A stretch of 64,000 nt of DNA, taken from assembly GCA_964344185.1 (NCBI GenBank), contig CAYFMN010000023.1:11514-75513 (forward strand). Direction: 5' to 3'. Positions 45,219 to 53,062 of this stretch are shown here, piece after piece. This DNA comes from JAJDAT01 sp964344185. Its GTDB lineage: Bacteria; Nitrospinota; Nitrospinia; Nitrospinales; JAJDAT01. The translations under genes and the position numbers were made by a program. Each line of letters starts with the position of its first letter. Within the stretch, counting starts at the first letter, position 1. The notes under the pieces were generated by a model. It did no database searches. It was not told the DNA's origin and worked only from the letters and a program-made list of their open reading frames with translations.

Positions 45219-45228
45219 AATTCTTATA

Positions 45229-46104
45229 TTAAAACAAGAAATCTGCTTCACTTTCTAAAAGGTAAAAACCAGTCTTATCAGTATTAATTAACATTTTAAT
45301 TATAGTTCCGGGAAAAGGAATTTTCATTGTTTGTTCAAGTACTTTGCTCTGATCAAACTTCCAAAATACTTTTCCCTTTTGTGAAATTATACATAATTGT
45401 CCTTCATTGACGTCTAAAAATTTTTTAATGTGATTTAAACCTAATCCCGCATTTCGTTCTGGGTTTGAAGTAACATTCTTTTCTGTGGCTTTTTTAATTG
45501 CTTGATAAGCGTCGCTCAAATATTCATATTTAGAATAACTTCTCAATGAATCCAAAATACCAATACCTAAATCGGCGATACATAATCGTATTTGTTTTTT
45601 TCGCTTATCCAATACAGAACAAATGTAATATCCTTCGCTAAGACTATGGTCGATAACATTGGCCATAGTTTCTGTAAGACTCATTCGAAGTGAACCCTTA
45701 ACACCTTTGGACATATTAAGATGAAATTCTAACATTTCAATTAATTCGTCAATAAATAAAGGGTTTATTCCATCTAATTTTCTTAATTGAACTTTCGCAG
45801 ATTCAATCCTTACTGGTTCAGGCTTTTTATCAGGCTTAAAAAAACTAAAAAAGCCCATTTCATTTAAGAATCGAAGTAACCTCAAATTTTTTGGACGTCT
45901 ATACGAGCATTTCTTCCCTTGCTTCATGCATTCCGAAACAGTGATCGCAATAATTATTATACTAACTGGGGTTAGAGAAACCGATTTACTAAAATCAAAA
46001 ACAATATCTTCTTTTTTATCTGCTTCTACCGCCTTTTTATAAAGCTGTAACAGCTGGTTTGATAACGCAATACTCTGTTTTTGAGGATAAATCAATCTGA
46101 TCAT
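45229..46104 (-). CDS. STAS-like plus GHKL ATPase protein (anti-sigma-kinase-like)
   Basis: A 291-residue protein. Residues about 30-90 look like an additional STAS-like fold ('DIVFDFSKSVSLTPVSIIIIAITVSEC'). The C-terminal half is a GHKL/HATPase_c domain: N-box Glu145-x3-Asn149 in 'SLTETMANVIDHS', G1 box 'ADLGIGIL' (Asp178) and G2 box 'NAGLGLNHI' (Asn218-Ala-Gly-Leu-Gly). There is no His-phosphoacceptor or membrane part, so it is not a two-component kinase but resembles SpoIIAB/RsbW-type ATPases. ATG at 46104. It forms a two-gene unit with the STAS-like gene downstream; together they fill the first tRNA-Pro islet. Confidence 0.75.
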   Translation of the reverse strand: MIRLIYPQKQSIALSNQLLQLYKKAVEADKKEDIVFDFSKSVSLTPVSIIIIAITVSECMKQGKKCSYRRPKNLRLLRFLNEMGFFSFFKPDKKPEPVRIESAKVQLRKLDGINPLFIDELIEMLEFHLNMSKGVKGSLRMSLTETMANVIDHSLSEGYYICSVLDKRKKQIRLCIADLGIGILDSLRSYSKYEYLSDAYQAIKKATEKNVTSNPERNAGLGLNHIKKFLDVNEGQLCIISQKGKVFWKFDQSKVLEQTMKIPFPGTIIKMLINTDKTGFYLLESEADFLF

Positions 46105-46179
46105 TGGAGTATTATACTAATAAAGAGAGAGCTGATCATATGAATCGTAAGATGACGGACTGTTTGGCATACTTGACTG

Positions 46180-46250
46180 AGAGGCAATTGGTCACTCTCG
46201 CCCCAAACATTAAAACCGAGGCCTAGAGAAACTTTCTTTAGGGGTTTTTT
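46180..46250 (+). repeat. Degenerate tRNA-Pro 3' end plus terminator (middle junction)
   Basis: GAGG...CTCTCGCCCC, then an A/T-rich linker, then GGCCTAGAGAAACTTTCTTT with AGG and a TTTTTT run. It parallels the genuine tRNA-Pro end (CTCTCGCCCC at 44787-44796, GGCCTAGAGGAA at 44813-44824, T7) base by base with about 30 percent differences. It marks the border between the two islets. Confidence 0.55.
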
Positions 46251-46254
46251 GAAA

Positions 46255-47283
46255 TTAATCTTGAGGAATTCCTCTTCTGATCATAAATTCGATATCGTCG
46301 TTGGCGTTTAAATAATCGATTTTAATATTTGGGTTCTTATTCTTAAAAACTCGAAAAACTTCGTCGACAAACGCCTGCCCAACCGCTTCTACTTTTTTAA
46401 AATCCAAAATTATATGTTCAAATTTTTCCAAGTTTAATAAAAGCCTTTTTGCCTGGGAACGTGAAACGTATCTTTCTTGATCCAGTTGAGCTAACTGAAC
46501 GGCGATCTTTGTTTTATTAAATCCTGGAATTCCATCTTCATTTTCGCTTGAATATTCCTTAAAAATATCGAGAAGGTTCTTTTCCGAATTCAAACGAACT
46601 TTCATTTTAACCACGGTTCCTTTTCCGGAATCGTCTCTCGTTTCGAAATAAAAATCGTCCTCTGAGTTATCTCTGAAATAAAGCAGTTCATTTGAATAAA
46701 TGGCAAACTCGTCAAAAGCCCTTGACGTAAAAAAAATTCCTTCGCCGCTATGGTTCTCTGGATCGGTCGTTAACTTTCCTTTGGACAATTGCAAAATACT
46801 TTCTCGTTTATCCGTTAATTGAAACGCCTTTTTAATTTTTTCAAATATCCCTACCCCGTCGTCCATAACCGATAAAATTAATACGTCATTTTCCCAGTCA
46901 ATATGAACCGTCGCTCCCGTACCTTCCGAATGATCGATAGCGTTATTAAAAATTTCCGTAAATCCATACGCGACTATGTCGTAAATATTTTTTCTAAGAC
47001 CTTTAAAATTTTCTTCTAGGTACTTAATCCATACTTCATACTCCCCTAACCCCAAATCAAAAAGGATGGTAAATTTTTTGCTAGCCGAGTCTTTTAAATA
47101 ATAACTAACTTGGGTGGTAAAACCAGATTTAACGATTGCGCCCTTTTCAAGAAGAATACGCAAATGCCTGTGAACAGAAACTTTCGAAACACCAAGTTTG
47201 TTTTGAGCAAAAGGAATAATATCGTTAGGGTGTTTAGGTATATGCTTGATTAAAAAATCAGGTATTTTGCTTTTGTTCTTCAT
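46255..47283 (-). CDS. HTH - GHKL ATPase - STAS-like (DUF4325) fusion protein
   Basis: A 342-residue three-part protein. An N-terminal winged helix (about 10-65; 'NKLGVSKVSVHRHLRILLEKGAI') is followed by a GHKL ATPase with N-box Glu110-x3-Asn114 ('GFTEIFNNAIDHSEG'), G1 'MDDGVGIF' (Asp141/142) and G2 'HSGEGIFFTSRAF' (near 178-190). A C-terminal DUF4325 STAS-like domain (about 265-342) has the signature 'ILDFKKVEAVGQAFVDEVF'. It combines in one chain the ATPase and STAS-like parts that are separate genes in the first islet and adds DNA binding. The start ATG follows 180 bases of AT-rich palindromes, so autoregulation is likely. It fills the second islet alone. Confidence 0.78.
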   Translation of the reverse strand: MKNKSKIPDFLIKHIPKHPNDIIPFAQNKLGVSKVSVHRHLRILLEKGAIVKSGFTTQVSYYLKDSASKKFTILFDLGLGEYEVWIKYLEENFKGLRKNIYDIVAYGFTEIFNNAIDHSEGTGATVHIDWENDVLILSVMDDGVGIFEKIKKAFQLTDKRESILQLSKGKLTTDPENHSGEGIFFTSRAFDEFAIYSNELLYFRDNSEDDFYFETRDDSGKGTVVKMKVRLNSEKNLLDIFKEYSSENEDGIPGFNKTKIAVQLAQLDQERYVSRSQAKRLLLNLEKFEHIILDFKKVEAVGQAFVDEVFRVFKNKNPNIKIDYLNANDDIEFMIRRGIPQD

Positions 47284-47298
47284 AAGCTTTTTCTAACT

Positions 47299-47422
47299 AG
47301 TTAACTATTTATAAATTAACAAGCTATCTTATTAACGTTAATAAGATAGAACAATACTATTAATAAGTCAAAAAAAACCCTATTAATAAGACTTAAATAT
47401 TTTATTTTATAAATAGTTAACT
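47299..47422. promoter_or_regulatory. Palindrome cluster upstream of the HTH-ATPase fusion
   Basis: A perfect 26-bp palindrome at 47324-47349 centred on AACGTT (half site CTATCTTATTAAC). It is flanked by a perfect 17-bp inverted repeat, AGTTAACTATTTATAAA at 47299-47315 and its complement at 47406-47422. Between them lie two copies of CTATTAATAAG (about 47357 and 47380). The likely role is operator and promoter control by the HTH protein encoded next to it. Confidence 0.6.
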
Positions 47423-47525
47423 AACATGACTAATTAACCTAAAAACAATTGATACATGTTTATAAGTGTATTTTATTAGATTTCAGGAAGGAGATATAAC
47501 TTGTTGGCCCTGCTTGGCTTAAGTA

Positions 47526-47556
<31 letters not shown>

Positions 47557-47564
47557 TTTATATC

Positions 47565-47601
47565 AAGGGTTTCAGGATTTCGACGTTGAAACCCTTTTTT
47601 T
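47565..47601 (+). terminator. Terminator after the tRNA-Pro fragment
   Basis: AAGGGTTTCA (47565-47574) pairs with TGAAACCCTT (47587-47596), with a T run to 47601. It is probably the original tRNA-Pro terminator, displaced by insertion. Confidence 0.75.
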
Positions 47602-47671
47602 AAATTCTTTAGGAAATAACCCCCTATGTTAAACTGCCCGTAATTGTCGAAGAATTGTATAGGGGATAATA

Positions 47672-47953
47672 ATGAAAATAGATTCTTTATTCGCCGCCGC
47701 TCATAGCGGTAATGCAGATATGGCGCTTTATTTTCTGGACCGTGGAGACGATCCTAATTTTCAAGACGACTATGGTTCAACAGCTTTAATGTATGCCGCC
47801 GATAAAGGAAGCAGAGTTATAGTTCAACTTCTCATAAAAAGGGGCGCCGATGTTAATATTCAAGCTAACGACGGTTCAACCGCTCTAACGATTGCGTCTC
47901 AAAAGGAACATAAAATTATCGAAACGCTATTGAAAGAGGCAGGAGCAAAATAA
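47672..47953 (+). CDS. Small ankyrin-repeat protein
   Basis: A 93-residue protein consisting of nearly three ankyrin repeats: 'LFAAAHSGNADMALYFLDRGDDPNFQDD', 'YGSTALMYAADKGSRVIVQLLIKRGADVNIQAN' and 'DGSTALTIASQKEHKIIETLLKEAGAK'. It has no signal peptide. GGGGAT lies five bases before the ATG. Such short ankyrins are protein-binding adaptors; the partner is unknown. It is the first gene beyond the tRNA-Pro islets. Confidence 0.85.
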   Translation: MKIDSLFAAAHSGNADMALYFLDRGDDPNFQDDYGSTALMYAADKGSRVIVQLLIKRGADVNIQANDGSTALTIASQKEHKIIETLLKEAGAK

Positions 47954-48020
47954 ACTTCTCTTATCCATCCTAAAAACCGCTAAATAACCTATCAGCTTCC
48001 GAGACCTTAGATTTTTTGGT

Positions 48021-48275
48021 TTATTTTATATTTACTACTGGGGGCTGTAGCCAATCCGCGACAATAGATTTTTTCCCTTTAAGTTTTCTTATGGTTTTAT
48101 GTTGGCTGTCGATAACGCGACTTTGAAAGCATACTTCCTTTTCCAATTGGTCTATTTCCTCCTGTTTTTCCTGCAACAACTCCAGATAGTCCGTGTTTGA
48201 AAATCTCAAATCACACCCCAATACCCATTGGCCATTTATTCCCTCATCCCTTTTAATTATTTTTAAAACACCCAT
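48021..48275 (-). CDS. Small coiled-coil protein of unknown function
   Basis: An 84-residue protein I do not recognise. An N-terminal beta part ('VLKIIKRDEGINGQWVLGCDLRF') is followed by a coiled coil (about 32-67; 'LLQEKQEEIDQLEKEVCFQSRVIDSQHKTIRKLKGKK'). It is real in my view: GGGAGG stands 8 bases before the ATG and a good promoter is 60 bases upstream. Confidence 0.7.
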   Translation of the reverse strand: MGVLKIIKRDEGINGQWVLGCDLRFSNTDYLELLQEKQEEIDQLEKEVCFQSRVIDSQHKTIRKLKGKKSIVADWLQPPVVNIK

Positions 48276-48604
48276 TACTTATACCTCCCACTTTAATTGC
48301 TTTTCATTATTTTCGCTAAATTTTCGCTTTTTGTAAAATAAAGCAAAAATAAGATTTTGTCAAGCGTAGGCCTTTGAATTATTGGCAAAAATTTCGTTGA
48401 TTCTGCTTATCCACATCAAGCTATGAAGTTTTCCAACGTTGTTTCTTCTTTTGGTGGAGTTTTTTCTAAAATCTTCTTATGAGAGTTTTTAACCTGAGTA
48501 CGTTAAAGCGGTTTTGGACAAAATATCCTGATTCTAAAGCCTCCAGAAAGGCTAGTTAATATTAAACGCCTTTGTTTTATTTCTACTCCTTATCCATCAA
48601 ACCG
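48276..48604. other. Intergenic region with the promoter of the coiled-coil gene
   Basis: No gene is visible. A promoter lies at 48335-48363. The remainder, 48364-48604, shows no structure I can support. Confidence 0.5.
48335..48363 (-). promoter_or_regulatory. Promoter of the coiled-coil gene
   Basis: On the minus strand, TTGACA (48363-48358), a 17-base spacer, TATTTT (48340-48335). The gene starts 60 bases downstream. Confidence 0.55.
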
Positions 48605-49627
48605 TTAATTATTACAATAGCGATCAATCCCTTTTTTGATATCGTCGATGACGTAGGCTCTCTTCTTTGCGGCGGTGATTTTTCTTTCCAATAAAGCAAA
48701 ATCTCTACTTAAGTTGTTTAACGCTTTATCCATATCAACTTTCAATTGCTCGTGATTTTCTGAACGGTAAACTCCATCCTTAATGTCTTCGGCCAAATCC
48801 CAAACAACTCTTATTGTCTGCCTCAATCCACCGGACACCGATAATATTAAATTTTCGTAGGCTATTTTTAACTCATTAACGCTAACGCTTTGGATGGGCT
48901 CGTTTTCTAAAAGAGCCCGATAAACATATAAAAATGTCATTTCCGTATCAGCGTCGGCGCTGGCCACAGAGGTTGGCAGTCCAGTTCTTGGATCAATATT
49001 CGCCAAATTTGCAACCAAGTTTGTGGTTGTTTTTAGTCTCTGCGAAATAGTGCGAACGACAACAGACCAATCATTTGTCCCTGCAAGGCGGCTCCATGTC
49101 TTCGTATCGCTTATCAAATCCTTTTTAATTTTATTGAGCGATTCATTTGCCTCATTAAATAAACCTTGCCTATCGAAGACTTTCTCAAAATCTTTATACA
49201 ATCCCTCATCGCTGTATTCGGCTAGTTCATCGCAGTTTTTCTTTGGTTGCCAAACTCGTTTATCATTGCTCCACTCTCCTATCCAGATACTGCCATCAGC
49301 ATAGGTTTTAGTTCCATGACCGTTTCTTTTACCGTCCTTATACTCGCCTGCGAACCTATCGCCATTAAACCAATAATACGTTCCATAGCCGTGTTTTTTG
49401 CCGTCCTTATATTCGCCTACATATTTATCCCCGTCCCAATACTTTCGAGTCCCTTGACCATTAGCTTGACCGCCTTTAAAATATCCCTCATGTTCGTCTC
49501 CATTAGCCCATGAAAAAATCCCGTAACCGTTTTGGCAATCGCCTGAAATACATACAGCTTCAACCCAGCTTGGCGAAACGAATAAAAGCACAAAGAAAAG
49601 TAGAAAGATAATTGGGCGTCGGTTCAT
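48605..49627 (-). CDS. Exported MORN-repeat protein
   Basis: A 340-residue protein with a signal peptide (about 1-24, 'LLFFVLLFVSPSWVEA'). Three to four MORN repeats follow ('NGDEHEGYFKGGQANGQGTRKYWDGDKYVGEYKDGKKHGYGTYYWFNGDRFAGEYKDGKRNGHG', about 40-115). The C-terminal 200 residues are helical and not recognised. MORN repeats bind lipids or other proteins or act as rigid spacers. I prefer ATG at 49627 over GTG at 49648, because the signal peptide is then of normal length; GGAG lies 15 bases upstream, which is far. Two cysteines after the signal (CISGDC) may pair. Confidence 0.8.
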   Translation of the reverse strand: MNRRPIIFLLFFVLLFVSPSWVEAVCISGDCQNGYGIFSWANGDEHEGYFKGGQANGQGTRKYWDGDKYVGEYKDGKKHGYGTYYWFNGDRFAGEYKDGKRNGHGTKTYADGSIWIGEWSNDKRVWQPKKNCDELAEYSDEGLYKDFEKVFDRQGLFNEANESLNKIKKDLISDTKTWSRLAGTNDWSVVVRTISQRLKTTTNLVANLANIDPRTGLPTSVASADADTEMTFLYVYRALLENEPIQSVSVNELKIAYENLILSVSGGLRQTIRVVWDLAEDIKDGVYRSENHEQLKVDMDKALNNLSRDFALLERKITAAKKRAYVIDDIKKGIDRYCNN

Positions 49628-49813
49628 GGCAACAGTAAATTTCTCCACAACTAGGCGATTTCTTTTTGTTTTCAGTATTCTTAGATCATATCAAAACTTA
49701 TTGAGAATTGTACTGGTAGAACCGCCCACACCCTCATTTCGGTAAAAAACTCTATAAAGTTTGAAAATTGAAATCCCGATAAGAAGGTATAAGAATTTAA
49801 CTACGAGGTTACT

Positions 49814-49999
49814 ATGGAAACGCCAATTGAAAACATTGCAACTCAAAACAAAATTCCGGCGACGCAACCGGCTATGACAGCTAAAAATTTGGAAGCTTTT
49901 AAGAAATCTAAAGAAGTGAATTCTGTTGTGTCAGTTCAGGGTCAAACGGAAACGACTGTTTCTGAGTCTGAAGAGCATCAGGTTGACGTAGCAATCTAA
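49814..49999 (+). CDS. Small Glu/Thr-rich protein of unknown function
   Basis: A 61-residue, probably disordered protein, rich in Thr, Glu, Gln and Val. It has no membrane segment or known domain. GAGG lies 6 bases before the ATG and a hairpin follows at 50066. It is plausible but not certain as a gene. Confidence 0.5.
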   Translation: METPIENIATQNKIPATQPAMTAKNLEAFKKSKEVNSVVSVQGQTETTVSESEEHQVDVAI

Positions 50000-50065
50000 A
50001 TGGATCGCATAGCCAAAATAGCGAACATTTTTAATTCTGCTTTTCACGCTATTCTATCTTTTTGA

Positions 50066-50093
50066 ATCATGCCGCCTCTTCTGGCGGTATGAT
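50066..50093. terminator. Hairpin between convergent small genes
   Basis: ATCATGCCGCC-tcttct-GGCGGTATGAT is an 11-bp stem with one G-U. There is no T-tract on the plus side. It could end transcription from either flanking gene. Confidence 0.5.
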
Positions 50094-50112
50094 ATGCCCT
50101 GCCCTAATCCCA

Positions 50113-50397
50113 TCAATTGAATAATTGATGAAACAAATTCTCCGCAAGACCTTTCCCAAAACTGATAAATATAATTCCGATTAAGCAATTCCAAAACTTC
50201 AAAAAATCTTTTCCAAAATGTCTTCTAATGAAAGACTGACCGTAAATAAAATTAGAACCGTCGGGGGGATCAGATATCGAAGGCCATTCTTTAAGGGTTC
50301 CGAAAATTAAAAGAAAGCCCATGATAATAAAAAATAATGGGAACACAATATCCAGGAAAATAATCCGAATGAGAACCATTGGATCTTCAATAACCAA
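50113..50397 (-). CDS. Small two-helix membrane protein
   Basis: A 94-residue protein with two membrane segments, about 9-33 ('IIFLDIVFPLFFIIMGFLLIFG') and 66-82 ('FWNCLIGIIFISFGKGL'), joined by a polar loop. The family is not recognised. The start is decided by the ribosome site: AAGGAG lies five bases before TTG at 50397, whereas the in-frame ATG at residue 7 lies farther away. It stands alone next to the asnB cassette. Confidence 0.65.
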   Translation of the reverse strand: MVIEDPMVLIRIIFLDIVFPLFFIIMGFLLIFGTLKEWPSISDPPDGSNFIYGQSFIRRHFGKDFLKFWNCLIGIIFISFGKGLAENLFHQLFN

Positions 50398-50428
50398 AGT
50401 AACTCCTTAGATTAAGCTAATAAATTTA

Positions 50429-50532
50429 AGAGGACCTCTAATAATTGGCATTTTTACTGATTTTCTGTCGTCTGGTCCTTGAATTTAATAATCAGGCTCT
50501 TGGCAAATCTGATTTTTTGGAGGTTCCGTTAA
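50429..50532 (-). repeat. MITE-like element, left copy
   Basis: AGAGGACCTCTAATAATTGG and CATTTTTACTG at one end and GGCAAATCTGATTTTTTGG plus AGGTTCC at the other. Read on the opposite strand it matches 52550-52655, about 29 of 31 bases at one end and 27 of 33 at the other, with a diverged middle. Each copy has imperfect terminal inverted repeats of about 16 bases. Confidence 0.7.
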
Positions 50533-50559
50533 TTCGAACAAACTCCCAAATATAACTTT

Positions 50560-52476
50560 CTACCCTATCTTTACTTGTGGGAATTTATTCTTCCAAGCCG
50601 AGAAGGCGATAAGATTGAATAAAATTCTATAATTGTTTTTCTTACCGTTTAAATGATCAGAAATTAGCCGCTTTAAAACCTTTTTATCGATTAATTCGTT
50701 TAACGATTCATCTGCAACTAAATCGTCTAACCTTGGTTTTAATTCTGTTTTTAGCCAACGGGCAACGGGCAAGGCAAAACCCTGTTTTTTTTGATTGGTT
50801 ATTTTTGAAGGAAATCCCCATCGATTCACGGTTAATTTAAGGATTCTTTTCAGGCTGTTTCCTCCTTGTTTGAAATGATCGGGAAGGCGATTAGCAAATT
50901 CAATAATTGAACGTGTAAGAAATGGGGACCTTATTTCAAAACTCGATTGCATGGATGCCCGGTCTGTATGGTTACATATAAACTCCGGCAAAAACACTTT
51001 TTGATAAAAATAGAGGAGTTGCTGGGTCAGAGTCTTATCCTCCATCTTTTTCATAAATTTACCTTCATAATCAAAAATAGTTCCATCCATTCCCGACGCT
51101 TCAAAAAACTCCTTCGGTTGACTCGGACATAACCTCCCAATATCTCTAAAAGGTAGGGTCGAAAGCCAAAGCGGATAACGCATTATGCGCAATGCGGGAA
51201 AACCTTGAAAATAAGCCATCGCCTTTAACTGCAACCCCAGATAAGTGTCGGAAGATGGAATAAAAGTTTCAGCAAGTCTTAGTAAATTAGATTGAATAAA
51301 TTTTGGCAACATTTCAAAAACCCAAACAAACTTTAGGCCGGCAAACGTTATATACCCAGCAAAAAGCTCGTCGCCGCCATCTCCAGAAATAGCGACTGTA
51401 ATATCCCTTTTGCACGATTCGGATAAAAATTGCATATTGATAAAAGCAGGGTCTCCGTTTGGCTCGTCTAAATGATTCAGGAATTTTTCAATTTCTATCT
51501 TCGCCGTTTCTTCATTTATTTCAAAAATTTTGTGCCGAAAAACTCCAAGATGATTTGCAACCTCTTTAGCTTTAACGCTCTCGTCATAGTCTTTCTCGCT
51601 CATTCCCACGCTAAAAGCGTCTACGTTTGGATTGCTTTTTAAACTGGACCGAAGCGACATCGAACTGTCTATTCCACCGGATAGCAATACTCCATATGGA
51701 ACATCCGACCTCATACACATTTTGCAGGACTTTTCAAAAAGCGTTTCGAATTGAGTCGCCGCTTCGTCTATTCCAATCGTTAATGTTTGCTCTCCAGGAA
51801 TAGAATCCCAATACAGGATGGTTTTCACTTCTTGATTTTTGATTTTAATAAAGTGACCAGGGAGAAGCTTGTAAACATTTTTCAGCGGAGTTCTATTACC
51901 TCCATAATACGATGCCATTAAATACCGGACAAAATTATCCTTATCTAACCGCCAGTCAAAGTTTTCCAATTGCAATAATGCGCGAAGTTCTGAGGCATAA
52001 ACCACTCCCTCATCATATGAATGAAAATATAGAGGCTTTTGTCCAAGGTGATCCCTCACAAGATAATGCTCGCCCGTTTCAGAGTCGTGAATAGCGGCGG
52101 CAAACATGCCCTCCATCTTTACAAAAGCATCCGTCCCCCACGCTATAAAAGCGTTCAAAAAAACTTCCGTATCGGAATCTGTCTGAAAAACGACTCCCTG
52201 ACTTTTAAGCTCTTCGCGCAGCTCTATGTAGTTATAAATTTCACCGTTATAACTAAGAGTATATCGTTTGTCGTCGCTAAAAAAAGGCTGCGCCGCCTTT
52301 TGGGACAGGTCCAATATTTTTAGCCGTTGATGCCCCATATAGAGGTTCGGCCTAAGCCATTCTCCAAAATCGTCAGGGCCTCTATGTTTTAAAGATGCAA
52401 TCGCTAACTTTGCGTCGTTTATCTCTTTGTCCGACAATTCATTTTCGAATTTAAACCATCCAAAAAGTCCGCACAT
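50560..52476 (-). CDS. asnB: Asparagine synthetase, glutamine-hydrolysing
   Basis: A 638-residue AsnB-type enzyme. It begins Met-Cys2-Gly-Leu-Phe-Gly; Cys2 is the glutaminase nucleophile, which fixes the start at ATG 52476 rather than TTG 52482. The N-terminal class II amidotransferase domain (about 1-200) contains 'LSYNGEIYNYIELREEL' and 'TDSDTEVFL'. The C-terminal synthetase has the ATP pyrophosphatase loop 'LLSGGIDSSMSLRSSL' near 265 and 'ISGDGGDELFAGY' near 365. It converts aspartate and glutamine to asparagine, but near relatives amidate sugars or peptides in surface or secondary-metabolite clusters, so the substrate is not certain. It is bracketed on both sides by inverted MITE-like repeats. 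Confidence 0.9.
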   Translation of the reverse strand: MCGLFGWFKFENELSDKEINDAKLAIASLKHRGPDDFGEWLRPNLYMGHQRLKILDLSQKAAQPFFSDDKRYTLSYNGEIYNYIELREELKSQGVVFQTDSDTEVFLNAFIAWGTDAFVKMEGMFAAAIHDSETGEHYLVRDHLGQKPLYFHSYDEGVVYASELRALLQLENFDWRLDKDNFVRYLMASYYGGNRTPLKNVYKLLPGHFIKIKNQEVKTILYWDSIPGEQTLTIGIDEAATQFETLFEKSCKMCMRSDVPYGVLLSGGIDSSMSLRSSLKSNPNVDAFSVGMSEKDYDESVKAKEVANHLGVFRHKIFEINEETAKIEIEKFLNHLDEPNGDPAFINMQFLSESCKRDITVAISGDGGDELFAGYITFAGLKFVWVFEMLPKFIQSNLLRLAETFIPSSDTYLGLQLKAMAYFQGFPALRIMRYPLWLSTLPFRDIGRLCPSQPKEFFEASGMDGTIFDYEGKFMKKMEDKTLTQQLLYFYQKVFLPEFICNHTDRASMQSSFEIRSPFLTRSIIEFANRLPDHFKQGGNSLKRILKLTVNRWGFPSKITNQKKQGFALPVARWLKTELKPRLDDLVADESLNELIDKKVLKRLISDHLNGKKNNYRILFNLIAFSAWKNKFPQVKIG

Positions 52477-52549
52477 ACTCAATCCAAAATGATCAAAACA
52501 AAATTAGTGGGATTTTAACGTTAACGCATCCCAAAAGTTAAAGAATAAA

Positions 52550-52655
52550 TTAAGGGAACCTCTAAAAATTCAGATTTGCCGGAAATCTGCCCCTTAGACT
52601 CAGGGGCTAGGCGATAATAAACCAGTAAAAATGTCAATTATTAGAGATCCTCTAA
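52550..52655 (+). repeat. MITE-like element, right copy
   Basis: GGGAACCTCTAAAAATTCAG at the left end, AAATGTCAATTATTAGAGAT with CCTCT at the right end. It is the inverted partner of 50429-50532. A GC-rich hairpin (CCCCTTAGACTCAGGGGC) sits in the centre. Confidence 0.7.
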
Positions 52656-53062
52656 AGATATTTAATGAGCAAATCATCTCTTCAGCATAACCACACTACA
52701 CCCCTGAAATCTAAACTAACAACATCTAAGGTGTAATTTTTTTCATTTTTTTTCGGAATCCCAACACAGCTTCAAAAAATAAATTTTGGAAAAACAAACT
52801 TTTTGCTCTTTAAAAAAATTAAGCTTTTTAATCATCAAATTTCCATAAGCACAAAAATGATTTTTAATGCACTATTCCGTCTAACGAAAAATGTTGAAAA
52901 TCGGGATCTTATGTAAATCTAATTGGACTTTTGCATAAAAAAAATATACATTAAGGCTTAGTCTGCAACAATTTATGCGTTTGAAAATTGTTGCGTACAT
53001 CACAAAAAAGCATTCTCGAATACTACTCTGCGACCTTTAAAAAATTCCCGCTGCCGATAATA
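52656..53062. other. Leader region of the haemagglutinin gene
   Basis: No separate gene is visible. A promoter lies at 52923-52950. From 52985 the haemagglutinin frame is already open and contains a near-copy of the later leader residues (LLRTSQKS and LLYTSQKK), so translation could start farther upstream, for example at TTG 52988. Confidence 0.5.
52923..52950 (+). promoter_or_regulatory. Candidate promoter of the haemagglutinin gene
   Basis: TTGGAC (52923-52928), a 16-base spacer, TATACA (52945-52950). The start codon is about 110 bases downstream. Confidence 0.45.

Noticed and set aside
47290..47430. AT-rich palindrome cluster as a replication origin
   Set aside because: No DnaA-box array or replication gene is nearby; operator sites of the adjacent HTH gene explain it more simply.
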